Origin: Ruminiclostridium papyrosolvens C7
Lineage (GTDB): Bacteria > Bacillota > Clostridia > Acetivibrionales > DSM-1351
NCBI RefSeq assembly: GCF_000421965.1
Contig: NZ_ATAY01000085.1
Span: 115,872-179,871 of the forward strand
Direction of reading: 5' to 3'
Length of the DNA stretch: 64,000 bases
The notes under the pieces are model-generated. The model was not told where the DNA came from and did no database searches. It worked only from the letters and a program-made list of their open reading frames with translations. This document shows, piece by piece, positions 37,544 through 45,350 of the stretch (the first letter of the stretch is position 1; the number at the start of each line of letters is the position of its first letter). The translations under genes and the position numbers were made by a program.

Positions 37544-38632
37544 ATGCCCGGAATGCCAATTTATCAAGATTCTCCGGCGAATCTAAAAAATCAGATTTTT
37601 GCAACAAACGGATCAGCTGTAATTAATGTTCAGGCTGACAGTACAGGTAGATTAAAGGTAGCAACAGACAGTTCGTCTCCCCTTGCTGTTGATGTAGACG
37701 AGACTGTAAATAGTATCGCTGTATATGGTAATGACGGTACTGCAAACCAGATTATAAAAACAAATGCCTCAGGTCAGTTGGATATTAGACCTTTAACAGT
37801 CTCTGATACAGTTAATGTTAATATCACTGAGGCTGATGACAGTATTACCGTATATGGTAATGATGGTACCACAAACCACATTATCAGAACAAACGCTACA
37901 GGCCAACTGGATATCAGACCTCTTACTTCTTCCGATACCGTTAATGTTGATATTTCGCAAGCCACTGACAGTGTTGCTATCTATGGTAATGACGGCACCG
38001 ACAATCAAATAATAAAAACTAACTCCTCAGGTCAGATGGATATAAGACCGTTAACAGTTTCTGATACCGTTAGTGTTAATATCTCTGAGGCCGATGACAG
38101 TATTACCGTCTATGGTAATGATGGTACCACAAACCACATTATCAGAACAAATGCTACAGGCCAACTGGATATCAGGCCTTTGACCTCCTCCGACACTGTT
38201 AATGTTGATATTTCGCAAGTCACCGACAGTATTACTGTCTATGGTAGCGACGGCACCGACAATCGTGTTTTATTAACCGATTCAGCCGGAATTCTGCAAG
38301 TCAATTCTGCCCTAACCTTTACAAATGCTACACTTACAACCTCAGCCACAACAGACAGCTATCAGTATACAACCCAGCAAGAAATTGCTAAACTTAACAC
38401 TTATCAATTCTTTGTAAAAAATACAGGAGACACAAACAATGTTACAGTTGTGGTCGAATTGAGTCCGAATGGTACCGATTGGGTAGTGGACAGTGACGAA
38501 CGTCAGGTTAATCCCGGTGCCGCAACTATTATAACTTCAAGTAAATTTTTAAGATATATACGTTTAGGCTACAAGTCCACCAGTACCGGTGCCAGCACAG
38601 CTATAAGTGCTATTTTCCAAGGTCAAGGCTAA
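37544..38632 (+). CDS. 43-residue tandem-repeat protein with DUF6385-like C-terminus
   Basis: A 362-residue acidic, Thr/Asp/Asn-rich protein without signal peptide or membrane segment. Residues ~45-260 are five tandem units of about 43 residues with the pattern DSITVYGNDGTxNxIIxTNxxGQLDIRPLTxSDTVNV; units 2 and 4 are nearly identical, as are 1 and 3 in the VSDTV part, so the array behaves as an 86-residue dimer repeat. The last ~95 residues (IAKLNTYQFFVKNTGDTNNV, FLRYIRLGYKS) resemble the DUF6385 domain of clostridial proteins. Function unknown; a surface or spore-associated beta structure is only a guess. Start ATG 37544 follows AGGAG; a GTG at 37535 overlaps that site and is rejected. Confidence 0.8.
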   Translation: MPGMPIYQDSPANLKNQIFATNGSAVINVQADSTGRLKVATDSSSPLAVDVDETVNSIAVYGNDGTANQIIKTNASGQLDIRPLTVSDTVNVNITEADDSITVYGNDGTTNHIIRTNATGQLDIRPLTSSDTVNVDISQATDSVAIYGNDGTDNQIIKTNSSGQMDIRPLTVSDTVSVNISEADDSITVYGNDGTTNHIIRTNATGQLDIRPLTSSDTVNVDISQVTDSITVYGSDGTDNRVLLTDSAGILQVNSALTFTNATLTTSATTDSYQYTTQQEIAKLNTYQFFVKNTGDTNNVTVVVELSPNGTDWVVDSDERQVNPGAATIITSSKFLRYIRLGYKSTSTGASTAISAIFQGQG

Positions 38633-38672
38633 AAGAACACTTATAAACTCTCTCCAGCTAAATATAGAAAAT

Positions 38673-38702
38673 CCTCGACAGAAATACCGTCGAGGGTTTT
38701 TT
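38673..38702 (+). terminator. terminator after the repeat protein gene
   Basis: Stem CCTCGAC / GTCGAGG followed by TTTTTT, 40 bases after the stop. The sequence ATCCTCGACAGAAAT recurs in the tRNA-Pro terminator about 90 bases away. Confidence 0.85.
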
Positions 38703-38754
38703 CGTGCCTGTCGTTCGCTTCGTGCCTTCCCAGGTTCAAGTCCTACCTTTTAAC

Positions 38755-38788
38755 GCAAAAAATCCTCGACAGAAATCTGTCGAGGATT
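38755..38788 (-). terminator. terminator of tRNA-Pro
   Basis: Perfect 13-base inverted repeat AATCCTCGACAGA / TCTGTCGAGGATT with a T-run on the minus strand, five bases after the tRNA 3' end. Confidence 0.85.
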
Positions 38789-38792
38789 TAGT

Positions 38793-38868
38793 TGGTCGGA
38801 GTGAGAGGACTTGAACCTCCAGCATCTTGGTCCCAAACCAAGCGCGCTGCCAATTGCGCTACACCCCG
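38793..38868 (-). tRNA. tRNA-Pro (anticodon UGG)
   Basis: A 76-base cloverleaf on the minus strand. The acceptor stem is CGGGGTG / CACTCCG with encoded CCA. The D-arm region is GCGCAATTGGCAGCGC, the anticodon stem is CTTGG / CCAAG around loop TTTGGGA (anticodon TGG), and the T-arm is GGAGG-TTCAAGT-CCTCT. Its own terminator follows. A possible promoter TTGACA (39020-39015) with TGTAAA lies about 125 bases upstream; the remaining gap to ttcA holds no gene. Confidence 0.95.
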
Positions 38869-39119
38869 TTATTTACACACTCGTTGTTTTCTCGAGTGCA
38901 AAAGTATTTTACTATAGCCCCAAAATATAATCAATTCGTCCATTGAGCATATTTCAGCATTTACCCTTCTGTTTCTTTATCATGCTCACTTTTACACCAT
39001 TTTATTACCTGTTTTGTCAACAAATTTTACTTTTCGATGCACATGAGTGATTTCAGCGTCTTCCACTGTTCACAAGAACAATATATCCAATATGTAACAT
39101 AATTGAAATGTAATATCTC

Positions 39120-39148
39120 TTGATACGTCATGGTAGTTTTTTTATAAT
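39120..39148 (+). promoter_or_regulatory. promoter of ttcA
   Basis: TTGATA (39120-39125) and TATAAT (39143-39148) with a 17-base spacer, ending 25 bases before the start codon. Confidence 0.75.
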
Positions 39149-39172
39149 GTAGTAAAACTAAGGAAAAAGGAT

Positions 39173-39892
39173 GTGGTGTCTATACAGCGTATTTTAGGGC
39201 AAGTCAGACGGGCGGTTCAGGACTATAACATGATTGAAGATGGGGACAGGATTGCAGTTGGCGTAAGTGGCGGAAAAGATAGCATGACCCTTCTTACTGC
39301 ACTAAGACAGCTTCAGAATTTTTATCCAAAAAAGTTTGAACTCGAGGCAATCAGTCTTACAATGGGTATAGGAAATTCCGATTTCACTCCGATTGTCGAA
39401 TATTGCAAACAAATAGGAGTTAATTATACTATTGAAGAAACGCTGATTGGCAAGATAATTTTTGAAGTAAGAAACGAAAAGAATCCTTGTTCTATGTGTG
39501 CAAATCTTAGAAGAGGAGCTCTCCATAATAAAGCAAAAATGCTTGGCTGCAATAAGGTCGCTCTGGGCCATCATAGGGACGATGCTGTTGAAACCCTGTT
39601 GCTCAGTACCTTCTATGAAGGAAGAATACATACTTTTTCTCCTGTGACTTATCTTGACAGGAAGGATTTATACCTTATTCGTCCTCTTATTTATACTGAA
39701 GAAAAGCAAATAAAATCAGTTGTAAAGTCAGAGAGTCTTCCAATTGTTAAAAGTCCATGTCATGTAGATGGTAAAACGAAACGTCAGTATATCAAGGATT
39801 TGATTCTTGAACTCCAAAAGGATAACAGAGAAATTAAAAGTAACCTTTTTGGAGCAATAAAACGTGCGGAAATCGACGGATGGCACGAATAA
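39173..39892 (+). CDS. ttcA: TtcA-family tRNA thiolation enzyme
   Basis: ATP pyrophosphatase of the PP-loop family (239 residues), likely tRNA 2-thiocytidine synthetase acting on cytidine 32. Motifs seen are VGVSGGKDSMTLL (PP-loop), CSMCANLRRG with the paired Cys, GHHRDDAVETLLL, and a third conserved Cys in VKSPCHVDG; in TtcA these three Cys hold a [4Fe-4S] cluster. TilS lacks this pattern. GTG 39173 and GTG 39176 are both possible starts; an AGGAAAAAGG purine run precedes them. The sulfur-transfer specificity is taken from the family, not proven here. Confidence 0.87.
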   Translation: MVSIQRILGQVRRAVQDYNMIEDGDRIAVGVSGGKDSMTLLTALRQLQNFYPKKFELEAISLTMGIGNSDFTPIVEYCKQIGVNYTIEETLIGKIIFEVRNEKNPCSMCANLRRGALHNKAKMLGCNKVALGHHRDDAVETLLLSTFYEGRIHTFSPVTYLDRKDLYLIRPLIYTEEKQIKSVVKSESLPIVKSPCHVDGKTKRQYIKDLILELQKDNREIKSNLFGAIKRAEIDGWHE

Positions 39893-39897
39893 CACCA

Positions 39898-39956
39898 TAC
39901 CCCGTAAGTTGTTGCAATGGAACCTGGGTAAAGCCACTTAATTTCACAGCGGGGTA
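39898..39956 (+). ncRNA. possible structured RNA leader, class unknown
   Basis: Immediately after the ttcA stop, a seven-base outer stem TACCCCG / CGGGGTA encloses TAAGT / ACTTA (5 bp) and an inner purine-rich region with AACCTGGG and GTAAAGCC. The nested arrangement and closeness to the next start (ATG 39991) suggest a cis-regulatory element. It does not match FMN, TPP, cobalamin, c-di-GMP or other riboswitch consensus that I know. It could also be a terminator or attenuator, though no T-run follows. Confidence 0.35.
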
Positions 39957-39990
39957 AATCAACATAATATTGGGGGTACATAACAGAAAA

Positions 39991-42849
39991 ATGAATAAAT
40001 ACATACGTAGAAGTCTTGCACTTTTAGTTATCTTAACTTTATTGCTGACATCTTTCAGCAATGTATTCGGAGCACAACAGCTTATAAGTCAAACTGTTGA
40101 AAAGCAGACAGTTACTTCGGGTGTGACTTTGGAAAGCTATGACCGCTTTACTACAAGCGGGTGGATTAAATCCTATGTTCTCAGAGTAGATTTGTCTGAT
40201 AAAAACGTAAAGGTAGACACGCTGGTAAATAAAAAATCAGTGGTTGGTTCTTCAACTGTTTTGAATCTGGCAAAAAACAGCGGAGCAATTGCTGCAGTAA
40301 ACGGCAGCTTTTTTGATTTCGGAGCCAAGGGAAGCGGAAACAGTTATACTTACGGCCCTGTTGTTTCTTCAGGTGAAGTTGATCTGGCAGCTACCAGAGA
40401 CAGTAAGGATACCGGGACCTTTTCCCTTAATGATGTCAACGAAGCACTATTTACATACTGGAATACCAAGGTTGAACTTATCACTCCAAAAGGTGAAAAA
40501 AAAGTTGCCGCATCATATAACCGGTACAACGGTAATTTTAACGGAATGTCTATAATAGATGCAAAATGGGGTGCTAAAACTCCCGGTGCCACAACTAAAT
40601 ATCCTGAATGGATTGAAATGGTAGTTGAAGACGGTATAGTAAAAGAGTTTAATGAAAACAAACCCGGTATTGATATGCCTAAAAATGGTTTTGTTGTGTT
40701 AGGTGCGGGAAGTCATATTCAATATTTAAAGGATAACTTCAAGGTTGGTGATCCGGTTGAATACAGTATCACCATGAACGTTGATACGAGTAAAATGACC
40801 ATGGCTCTTACAGGCGGTGCAATGCTTGTAAAGGATGATAAAGTTTTAACCTCTTTCTCTCACAACCCCGTGTCACCCAGTACAAGAGCACCAAGAACTG
40901 CAATAGGAACATCAAAAGATGGAAAAACCCTGATTATTGCTGCTGTTGACGGAAAATCCAGTGCAAGTATAGGTATGACACAAGCAGAGCTTGCATCGTA
41001 TATGCATGAACTTGGCTGTGCAAATGCACTGAATCTTGACGGAGGCGGCTCGACTACACTGGTATCCAGAGAACAGGGCACAACAGGTTTAAGCGTCCAG
41101 AACAGGCCTTCAGACGGTTCACAAAGAGGAGTAGGCGCATCTCTGGGAATTTTCTCAGTAGCACCTCAAGGGCCTGTAGATTCTCTTTACGTAACTTCAT
41201 ATGAGGAGCAAGTATTTGTTAACACCTCCAGAGCTTTTACAGCAAGGGGTTTGGACAAATATATGAATCCGGTTAATATTAATACAGATGATATAAAATG
41301 GTCTGTCTCCGGTGTCAAGGGTACTTTCAAAGGAAATGTACTATATCCTACCACAGCGGGAGAAGCTATAGTTACGGCAAAAATAGGTGACCATGTAGTT
41401 GGAACATGTCCTATTACTGTACTGGAGTCCCCTGCCAGACTTGAACTGAATCATGACATTCTTAATATTAACCCCGGAAGTTCCGTTACATTATCAGTTA
41501 AAGGTTGGGATAAAAACGGTTATACATCAAGTATTCCCCCTGCAAACATCAAGTGGAGTACAGGCGGGAATGTAGGAAATATATCCTCATCAAATGTATT
41601 TACTGCAAATAAAAACGGAGGAACAGGTTATATAACCGCCACAGTAGGCTCAGCAATTGTTTCATGTCCTGTGTCTATTCGTATGTCCGGTATAACCAAA
41701 ATTATTCAAGACTTTAATTCAACAGGAATAAAACTGACAACCTCGCCAAAATCGGCCAAAGCATCTTTTAATCTGGCCTCCAACGTATATAAGTCAGCAA
41801 AATACTCCGGGAAAATCACATATGATTTTTCCACTGACTTAAGTGTAAACAAAACAGCATATTTGAACTTGCCAAATGGAGGCTATACATTGGAATCCAC
41901 CACCTCAAAACTTGGTATGTGGGTTTACAGTTCAGCCAAAAGACCAATTTGGATAGGAGCTACTGTTCATGATTCTAAAGGAAACTACAGTAGTGAATAT
42001 TTTGCAAAAGGTATCACTTGGACAGGGTGGAAGTACCTTGAAGTATCTTTAGATGATTTGAATACACCTAAAAAAGTAACAAACGTATTTGCTGTCCAGC
42101 CTAAAAACGGAAAGTCTTCAGGGACAGTTTATTTTGACAACTTGACAATGGTTTACACAGGCTATCCTGATGTTGATATGTCAAAGGTTCCAAAAACAAC
42201 TGTACCAAAAGATGATAATTATAAGGATAGTACTGTATCAGGCGCCGATTCAATGACCTTTTCAGTATTTGGCCAGTCAACAGCATATACTTCATCCAAC
42301 AAGACACAGATTAACATGCTTAACACACTAGCAGGCCGTGTAGGCAGTTCTGTTGATGTCTCTGTTCTGGTTGGCTCAAATGACGGTCTTACAAGAAGCA
42401 GTATAAAGGTTCCTCAGTTGAGTACCACAGCAAGCTACAAGTCTTTGGATATTAACGGCAGCAGACTTATTCAGCTGAATACCTCCAAAGGCGGCTTACG
42501 TGTAACAAACGCCAATGAGTGGTTATGGTTTATTAATCAACTTAATTCCTTTAACGGCAAAAACGTATTTGTATTTCTAAAGGAAGACCCTTTGAAATTC
42601 AATGATACTAAAGAAGGACAGCTTCTAAAAGATACACTTACAGATTTTAAAAAGAAAACCGGAAAGAACATATGGGTATTCTATAAAGGAAATTCCAATT
42701 CAAGCTATATGGACAAGGGCGTTAAATATGTAGTCACCGCAGGCTTTGATTCTTATGGTTTCAGTGATAGCAACAAGGGTGCTGCAAAGTATGCCGTTGT
42801 AAATGTTAAGGGAAACTCCATAACATATCAGTTCAAATCATTCAATTAA
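39991..42849 (+). CDS. secreted phosphodiester glycosidase (NAGPA-like) with Ig-like domains
   Basis: A 952-residue exported protein. Signal peptide MNKYIRRSLALLVILTLLLT ending near VFG-AQ. Residues ~75-385 are a phosphodiester glycosidase domain related to the uncovering enzyme NAGPA (AAVNGSFFDF, RAPRTAIGTSKDGKTLIIAA, GCANALNLDGGGSTTLV). Two Ig-like/Big domains follow at ~390-560, then a jelly-roll-like carbohydrate-binding region at ~565-720 and a C-terminal alpha/beta region resembling a metallophosphatase-associated domain. Relatives cleave sugar-phosphodiesters, including teichoic-acid-type polymers. It starts 98 bases after ttcA with no clear promoter between; the Shine-Dalgarno GGGGGT is 13 bases away. 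A hairpin terminator closes it. Confidence 0.82.
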   Translation: MNKYIRRSLALLVILTLLLTSFSNVFGAQQLISQTVEKQTVTSGVTLESYDRFTTSGWIKSYVLRVDLSDKNVKVDTLVNKKSVVGSSTVLNLAKNSGAIAAVNGSFFDFGAKGSGNSYTYGPVVSSGEVDLAATRDSKDTGTFSLNDVNEALFTYWNTKVELITPKGEKKVAASYNRYNGNFNGMSIIDAKWGAKTPGATTKYPEWIEMVVEDGIVKEFNENKPGIDMPKNGFVVLGAGSHIQYLKDNFKVGDPVEYSITMNVDTSKMTMALTGGAMLVKDDKVLTSFSHNPVSPSTRAPRTAIGTSKDGKTLIIAAVDGKSSASIGMTQAELASYMHELGCANALNLDGGGSTTLVSREQGTTGLSVQNRPSDGSQRGVGASLGIFSVAPQGPVDSLYVTSYEEQVFVNTSRAFTARGLDKYMNPVNINTDDIKWSVSGVKGTFKGNVLYPTTAGEAIVTAKIGDHVVGTCPITVLESPARLELNHDILNINPGSSVTLSVKGWDKNGYTSSIPPANIKWSTGGNVGNISSSNVFTANKNGGTGYITATVGSAIVSCPVSIRMSGITKIIQDFNSTGIKLTTSPKSAKASFNLASNVYKSAKYSGKITYDFSTDLSVNKTAYLNLPNGGYTLESTTSKLGMWVYSSAKRPIWIGATVHDSKGNYSSEYFAKGITWTGWKYLEVSLDDLNTPKKVTNVFAVQPKNGKSSGTVYFDNLTMVYTGYPDVDMSKVPKTTVPKDDNYKDSTVSGADSMTFSVFGQSTAYTSSNKTQINMLNTLAGRVGSSVDVSVLVGSNDGLTRSSIKVPQLSTTASYKSLDINGSRLIQLNTSKGGLRVTNANEWLWFINQLNSFNGKNVFVFLKEDPLKFNDTKEGQLLKDTLTDFKKKTGKNIWVFYKGNSNSSYMDKGVKYVVTAGFDSYGFSDSNKGAAKYAVVNVKGNSITYQFKSFN

Positions 42850-42860
42850 GCCATAAAAAT

Positions 42861-42907
42861 AAAACCGGAAGCAATAAGCTAAGTGCTTAAATGTTTCCGG
42901 TTTTTTT
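42861..42907 (+). terminator. terminator after the phosphodiester glycosidase gene
   Basis: AAACCGGAA paired with TTTCCGGTTT around a 23-base partly structured loop, followed by a run of seven T. Confidence 0.8.
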
Positions 42908-42935
42908 ATTTTCTCTTTTTGTGATAGTACATTGC

Positions 42936-43811
42936 TTATTCAGGAAGCTGTTCCATTTTATGCTTCAGAAAAGCTGTAAAATCATCCTTTAATTCTTCTC
43001 TTTTTAGAGCAAATTCTACCGTAGCCTTTAAAAATCCAATTCTATCTCCAACATCATACCTGTCGCCTTCAAAATCAAAGGCATACATTGCTTCCTGCTC
43101 CATAAGCTTCTGCAATGCGTCTGTTAGCCAAATTTCACCATTCTTACCCGGCGTAGCAGTTTGCAGGAATTCAAAAATTCTGGGAGAAATAATATACCTA
43201 CCCAGTATAGCTATATTTGATGGTGCCTGCTCAACCTCCGGTTTCTCAACCAATCCTTTTACCTTATATACTCTTTCATCTATCTGTGTTCCACCTATAA
43301 CACCGTATTTTGTTACATCCTGAAGGGGTACTTTTTGAACTCCCAGAATAGTAGTCTGGTATTCGTTATATACATCCATCAACTGCTTGATACACGGTAC
43401 CGGAGAATCCACTATATCGTCACCCAACATGACAGCAAAGGGCTCATTGCCGATAAACGATTTAGCACAATAAATAGCATGTCCGAGGCCTTTTGCTTCC
43501 TTCTGTCTTATGTAGTGTATATTTGCAATATTTGAAATCTCCTGTACAACACTCAACAGCTCCTGTTTACCTTTTCTATGGAGCTCCTCTTCCAGTTCGT
43601 AAGATTTATCAAAATGGTCTTCAATTGCTCTTTTATTTCTTCCGGAGATAATAAGTATATCCTCTATCCCCGCAGCAACTGCTTCTTCAACAATGTATTG
43701 TATAGTAGGTTTATCGACTATAGGTATCATTTCCTTAGGTTGTGCCTTGGTTGCAGGTAAAAATCTAGTTCCAAGACCGGCAGCAGGTATTATCGCTTTT
43801 CGTACTTTCAT
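42936..43811 (-). CDS. galU: UTP-glucose-1-phosphate uridylyltransferase
   Basis: Cytosolic nucleotidyltransferase (291 residues) making UDP-glucose from UTP and glucose-1-phosphate, feeding cell-wall glycolipid and polysaccharide synthesis. Motifs seen are AAGLGTRFLPATKAQPKEM (nucleotide loop), PTIQYIVEEAVAAGI, VMLGDDIV with the metal Asp, and VEKPEVEQAPSN. TGGAGGA lies before the ATG. It is a single gene, convergent with the preceding glycosidase across a shared terminator region. Confidence 0.95.
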   Translation of the reverse strand: MKVRKAIIPAAGLGTRFLPATKAQPKEMIPIVDKPTIQYIVEEAVAAGIEDILIISGRNKRAIEDHFDKSYELEEELHRKGKQELLSVVQEISNIANIHYIRQKEAKGLGHAIYCAKSFIGNEPFAVMLGDDIVDSPVPCIKQLMDVYNEYQTTILGVQKVPLQDVTKYGVIGGTQIDERVYKVKGLVEKPEVEQAPSNIAILGRYIISPRIFEFLQTATPGKNGEIWLTDALQKLMEQEAMYAFDFEGDRYDVGDRIGFLKATVEFALKREELKDDFTAFLKHKMEQLPE

Positions 43812-43949
43812 AGATTTCCTCCATATGTACTTTATTCAAATATATTTTACCACATATTTTAATTTTATCGCAACAAATGTTTCCATTTATACCCTTTTAA
43901 TCCAATGCATTGATTATCGTTTTATTTTATGTTATAGTTTTAACATAGC

Positions 43950-43955
43950 TATAAT
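43950..43955 (+). promoter_or_regulatory. candidate -10 before the FMN riboswitch
   Basis: TATAAT lies 17 bases upstream of the riboswitch P1 stem. The -35 (TTATGT, 43927-43932) is weak. Confidence 0.45.
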
Positions 43956-43971
43956 TAAAAACTTCATAATA

Positions 43972-44090
43972 TCTTCAGGGCAGGGTGTAATTCCCTACCG
44001 GCGGTAATGTACTAATTAGTATTAGCCCGCGAGCGTTTTGCAGACATGGTGTGATTCCATGGCCGACAGTACAGTCTGGATGAAAGAAGA
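43972..44090 (+). ncRNA. FMN riboswitch (RFN element)
   Basis: Conserved RFN blocks are seen in order: P1 TCTTC / GAAGA, CAGGGCAGGGTGTAATTCCC, TACCGGCGGTAAT, AGCCCGCGAGCG, CAGACATGGTGTGATTCCAT, GGCCGACAGT and GTCTGGATGAAAGAAG. It senses flavin mononucleotide. Its position before a RibU-type riboflavin transporter, with a downstream terminator hairpin, suggests premature termination when FMN is abundant. Confidence 0.95.
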
Positions 44091-44121
44091 ACAATAAACA
44101 ACATTAATTTGTTATTTGGTT

Positions 44122-44155
44122 AAGCTCTGTGGATTATTATTCCCAGGGCTTTTTA
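44122..44155 (+). terminator. riboswitch expression-platform terminator
   Basis: AAGCTCTG(T)GG pairs with CC(C)AGGGCTT and is followed by TTTTTAATTT, between the FMN aptamer and the ribU start. Confidence 0.8.
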
Positions 44156-44198
44156 ATTTACTTTTATTATTTACATTACCATAAGGGGGCAAATCTCA

Positions 44199-44750
44199 AT
44201 GAATAGCAGTAGAATCAGAAAAATGACAACAATGGGTGTATTGGTAGCAATTTCAGTAATACTCATAATATCTCCACTAAAATTTCCCTTTCCCGCTGCA
44301 CCGTTCCTTGTATATGATGCTGCAGACGTTTCCATTATTATAGGAGGATTTATCTTTGGGCCTGTTGAAGGCATTATACTTACCATTGTAACGGCTCTTG
44401 TTCAAACTCTGGCAGTTAGTACCGGAGGGGGATGGATAGGTTGCGTTATGCATATTGTTGCTACGTCAGCTCTGGTAAGTACCGCTTCTATAGTTTATTT
44501 AAAGAAAAAAACTCTTAAAAGTGCTGTTATAGGTTTAATTCTGGGAAGTCTTGCAATGACTGCACTAATGATACCCATGAACATGATATTTTATCCTTTG
44601 TTTGCGGGAACCCCGGTTGATGCTGTAATTAAAATGATTGTTCCGGCTTTGCTTCCTTTTAATCTAATGAAGGCAGGTCTTAACTCAGCAATCGCCTTAT
44701 TACTGTACAAATCTGCCGGCAGACTACTATCCCAGATAGCCCTTAAATAA
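44199..44750 (+). CDS. ribU: riboflavin ECF transporter S component RibU
   Basis: Membrane substrate-binding subunit (183 residues, about six transmembrane helices) of an energy-coupling-factor transporter for riboflavin; the shared EcfA/EcfT module must be encoded elsewhere. Seen are the ABC-like N-terminal RKMTTMGVLVAIS motif used to contact EcfT, YDAADVSIIIGGFIFGPVEG and the later MMIPMNMIFYPLFAG-like helix. Identification is strengthened by the FMN riboswitch directly upstream. GGGGGC precedes the ATG. A weak hairpin (ATAGCC / GGCTAT) overlaps the stop codon. Confidence 0.93.
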   Translation: MNSSRIRKMTTMGVLVAISVILIISPLKFPFPAAPFLVYDAADVSIIIGGFIFGPVEGIILTIVTALVQTLAVSTGGGWIGCVMHIVATSALVSTASIVYLKKKTLKSAVIGLILGSLAMTALMIPMNMIFYPLFAGTPVDAVIKMIVPALLPFNLMKAGLNSAIALLLYKSAGRLLSQIALK

Positions 44751-44882
44751 GGCTATTCGGGGACTATCACCCCAAAAATCAGGAAATGATTGCAATTATT
44801 TGTTATAGCTATTATGATATATGTTATCAAAAATATAAAATATTAGGAATTACATATTTACATTAAAATAATTAGCACGTAT

Positions 44883-44888
44883 TATAAT
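44883..44888 (+). promoter_or_regulatory. candidate -10 of the zinc-ribbon protein gene
   Basis: TATAAT, 14 bases before a 15-base palindrome. The best -35 candidate, TTTACA (44857-44862), is 20 bases away, which is longer than usual. Confidence 0.35.
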
Positions 44889-44901
44889 ATTAACATCATA
44901 T

Positions 44902-44916
44902 TGTGACAGTGTCACA
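44902..44916 (+). promoter_or_regulatory. perfect palindrome, possible operator
   Basis: TGTGACAGTGTCACA is a perfect 7-1-7 inverted repeat between a -10 candidate and the start codon at 44979. It resembles sites bound by dimeric regulators such as the Crp/Fnr family, though the spacing is one base shorter than the Crp consensus. Its location downstream of the -10 would favour repression. Confidence 0.45.
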
Positions 44917-44978
44917 TGGGCATCATATGCCAATTAATTTTAATTTTGCTAATGCAACAATTGCGGGGTGATATTGGT

Positions 44979-45278
44979 ATGGAATTTTGTAATAAATGCG
45001 GCTCTTTGAAGATTAGCGGGAATTGCACAAACAAAAAATGTGATCAACATGTTAAATCTATGGTAGAATTGGCTACCACTCAGCAAATTGAGTACATCAA
45101 AGAGTTGGCAGAGCAGTTAAATGAAGATGTCAGTGAAATGAACTTCGAAACCATGACAAAAAATGACGCTTCATATCTTATTGATGACTATCTGGAACGG
45201 TTGGATGACACTGACAAGAAATTTATAGCTGAAGATGATATTCTTGATGATGAAGAAACTGACGAAGAAGAATTATAA
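44979..45278 (+). CDS. small acidic zinc-ribbon protein, unknown function
   Basis: A 99-residue protein. Its first 22 residues carry CNKCG and CTNKKC, a zinc-ribbon-like pattern. The middle (~28-72) has a TTQQIEYIKELAEQL...KNDASYLIDDYL helical motif similar to the DUF3072-type helical element, which often accompanies DNA- or RNA-associated proteins. The C-terminus is strongly acidic (DDEETDEEEL). GGGGTG about nine bases before ATG 44979 rejects the longer frame. It stands alone between a palindromic possible operator and a strong terminator. Confidence 0.75.
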   Translation: MEFCNKCGSLKISGNCTNKKCDQHVKSMVELATTQQIEYIKELAEQLNEDVSEMNFETMTKNDASYLIDDYLERLDDTDKKFIAEDDILDDEETDEEEL

Positions 45279-45295
45279 AGTTATATTATATTTTA

Positions 45296-45324
45296 AAAAG
45301 CGAGGGAAAATTCCTCGCTTTTTA
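45296..45324 (+). terminator. strong terminator after the zinc-ribbon gene
   Basis: AAAAAGCGAGG / CCTCGCTTTTT with a short loop and T-runs on both strands. Confidence 0.9.
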
Positions 45325-45350
45325 TTTTTTCAACAAAATGTCCTAAAAGC

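Noticed and set aside
37620..38280. CRISPR or intergenic repeat array
   Set aside because: The regular repeats are in frame, about 129 bases long, coding and without spacers, so they belong to the repeat protein.
39893..39990. c-di-GMP, TPP or cobalamin riboswitch before the glycosidase
   Set aside because: The conserved blocks of those aptamers are not present. It is kept only as an unassigned structured element.
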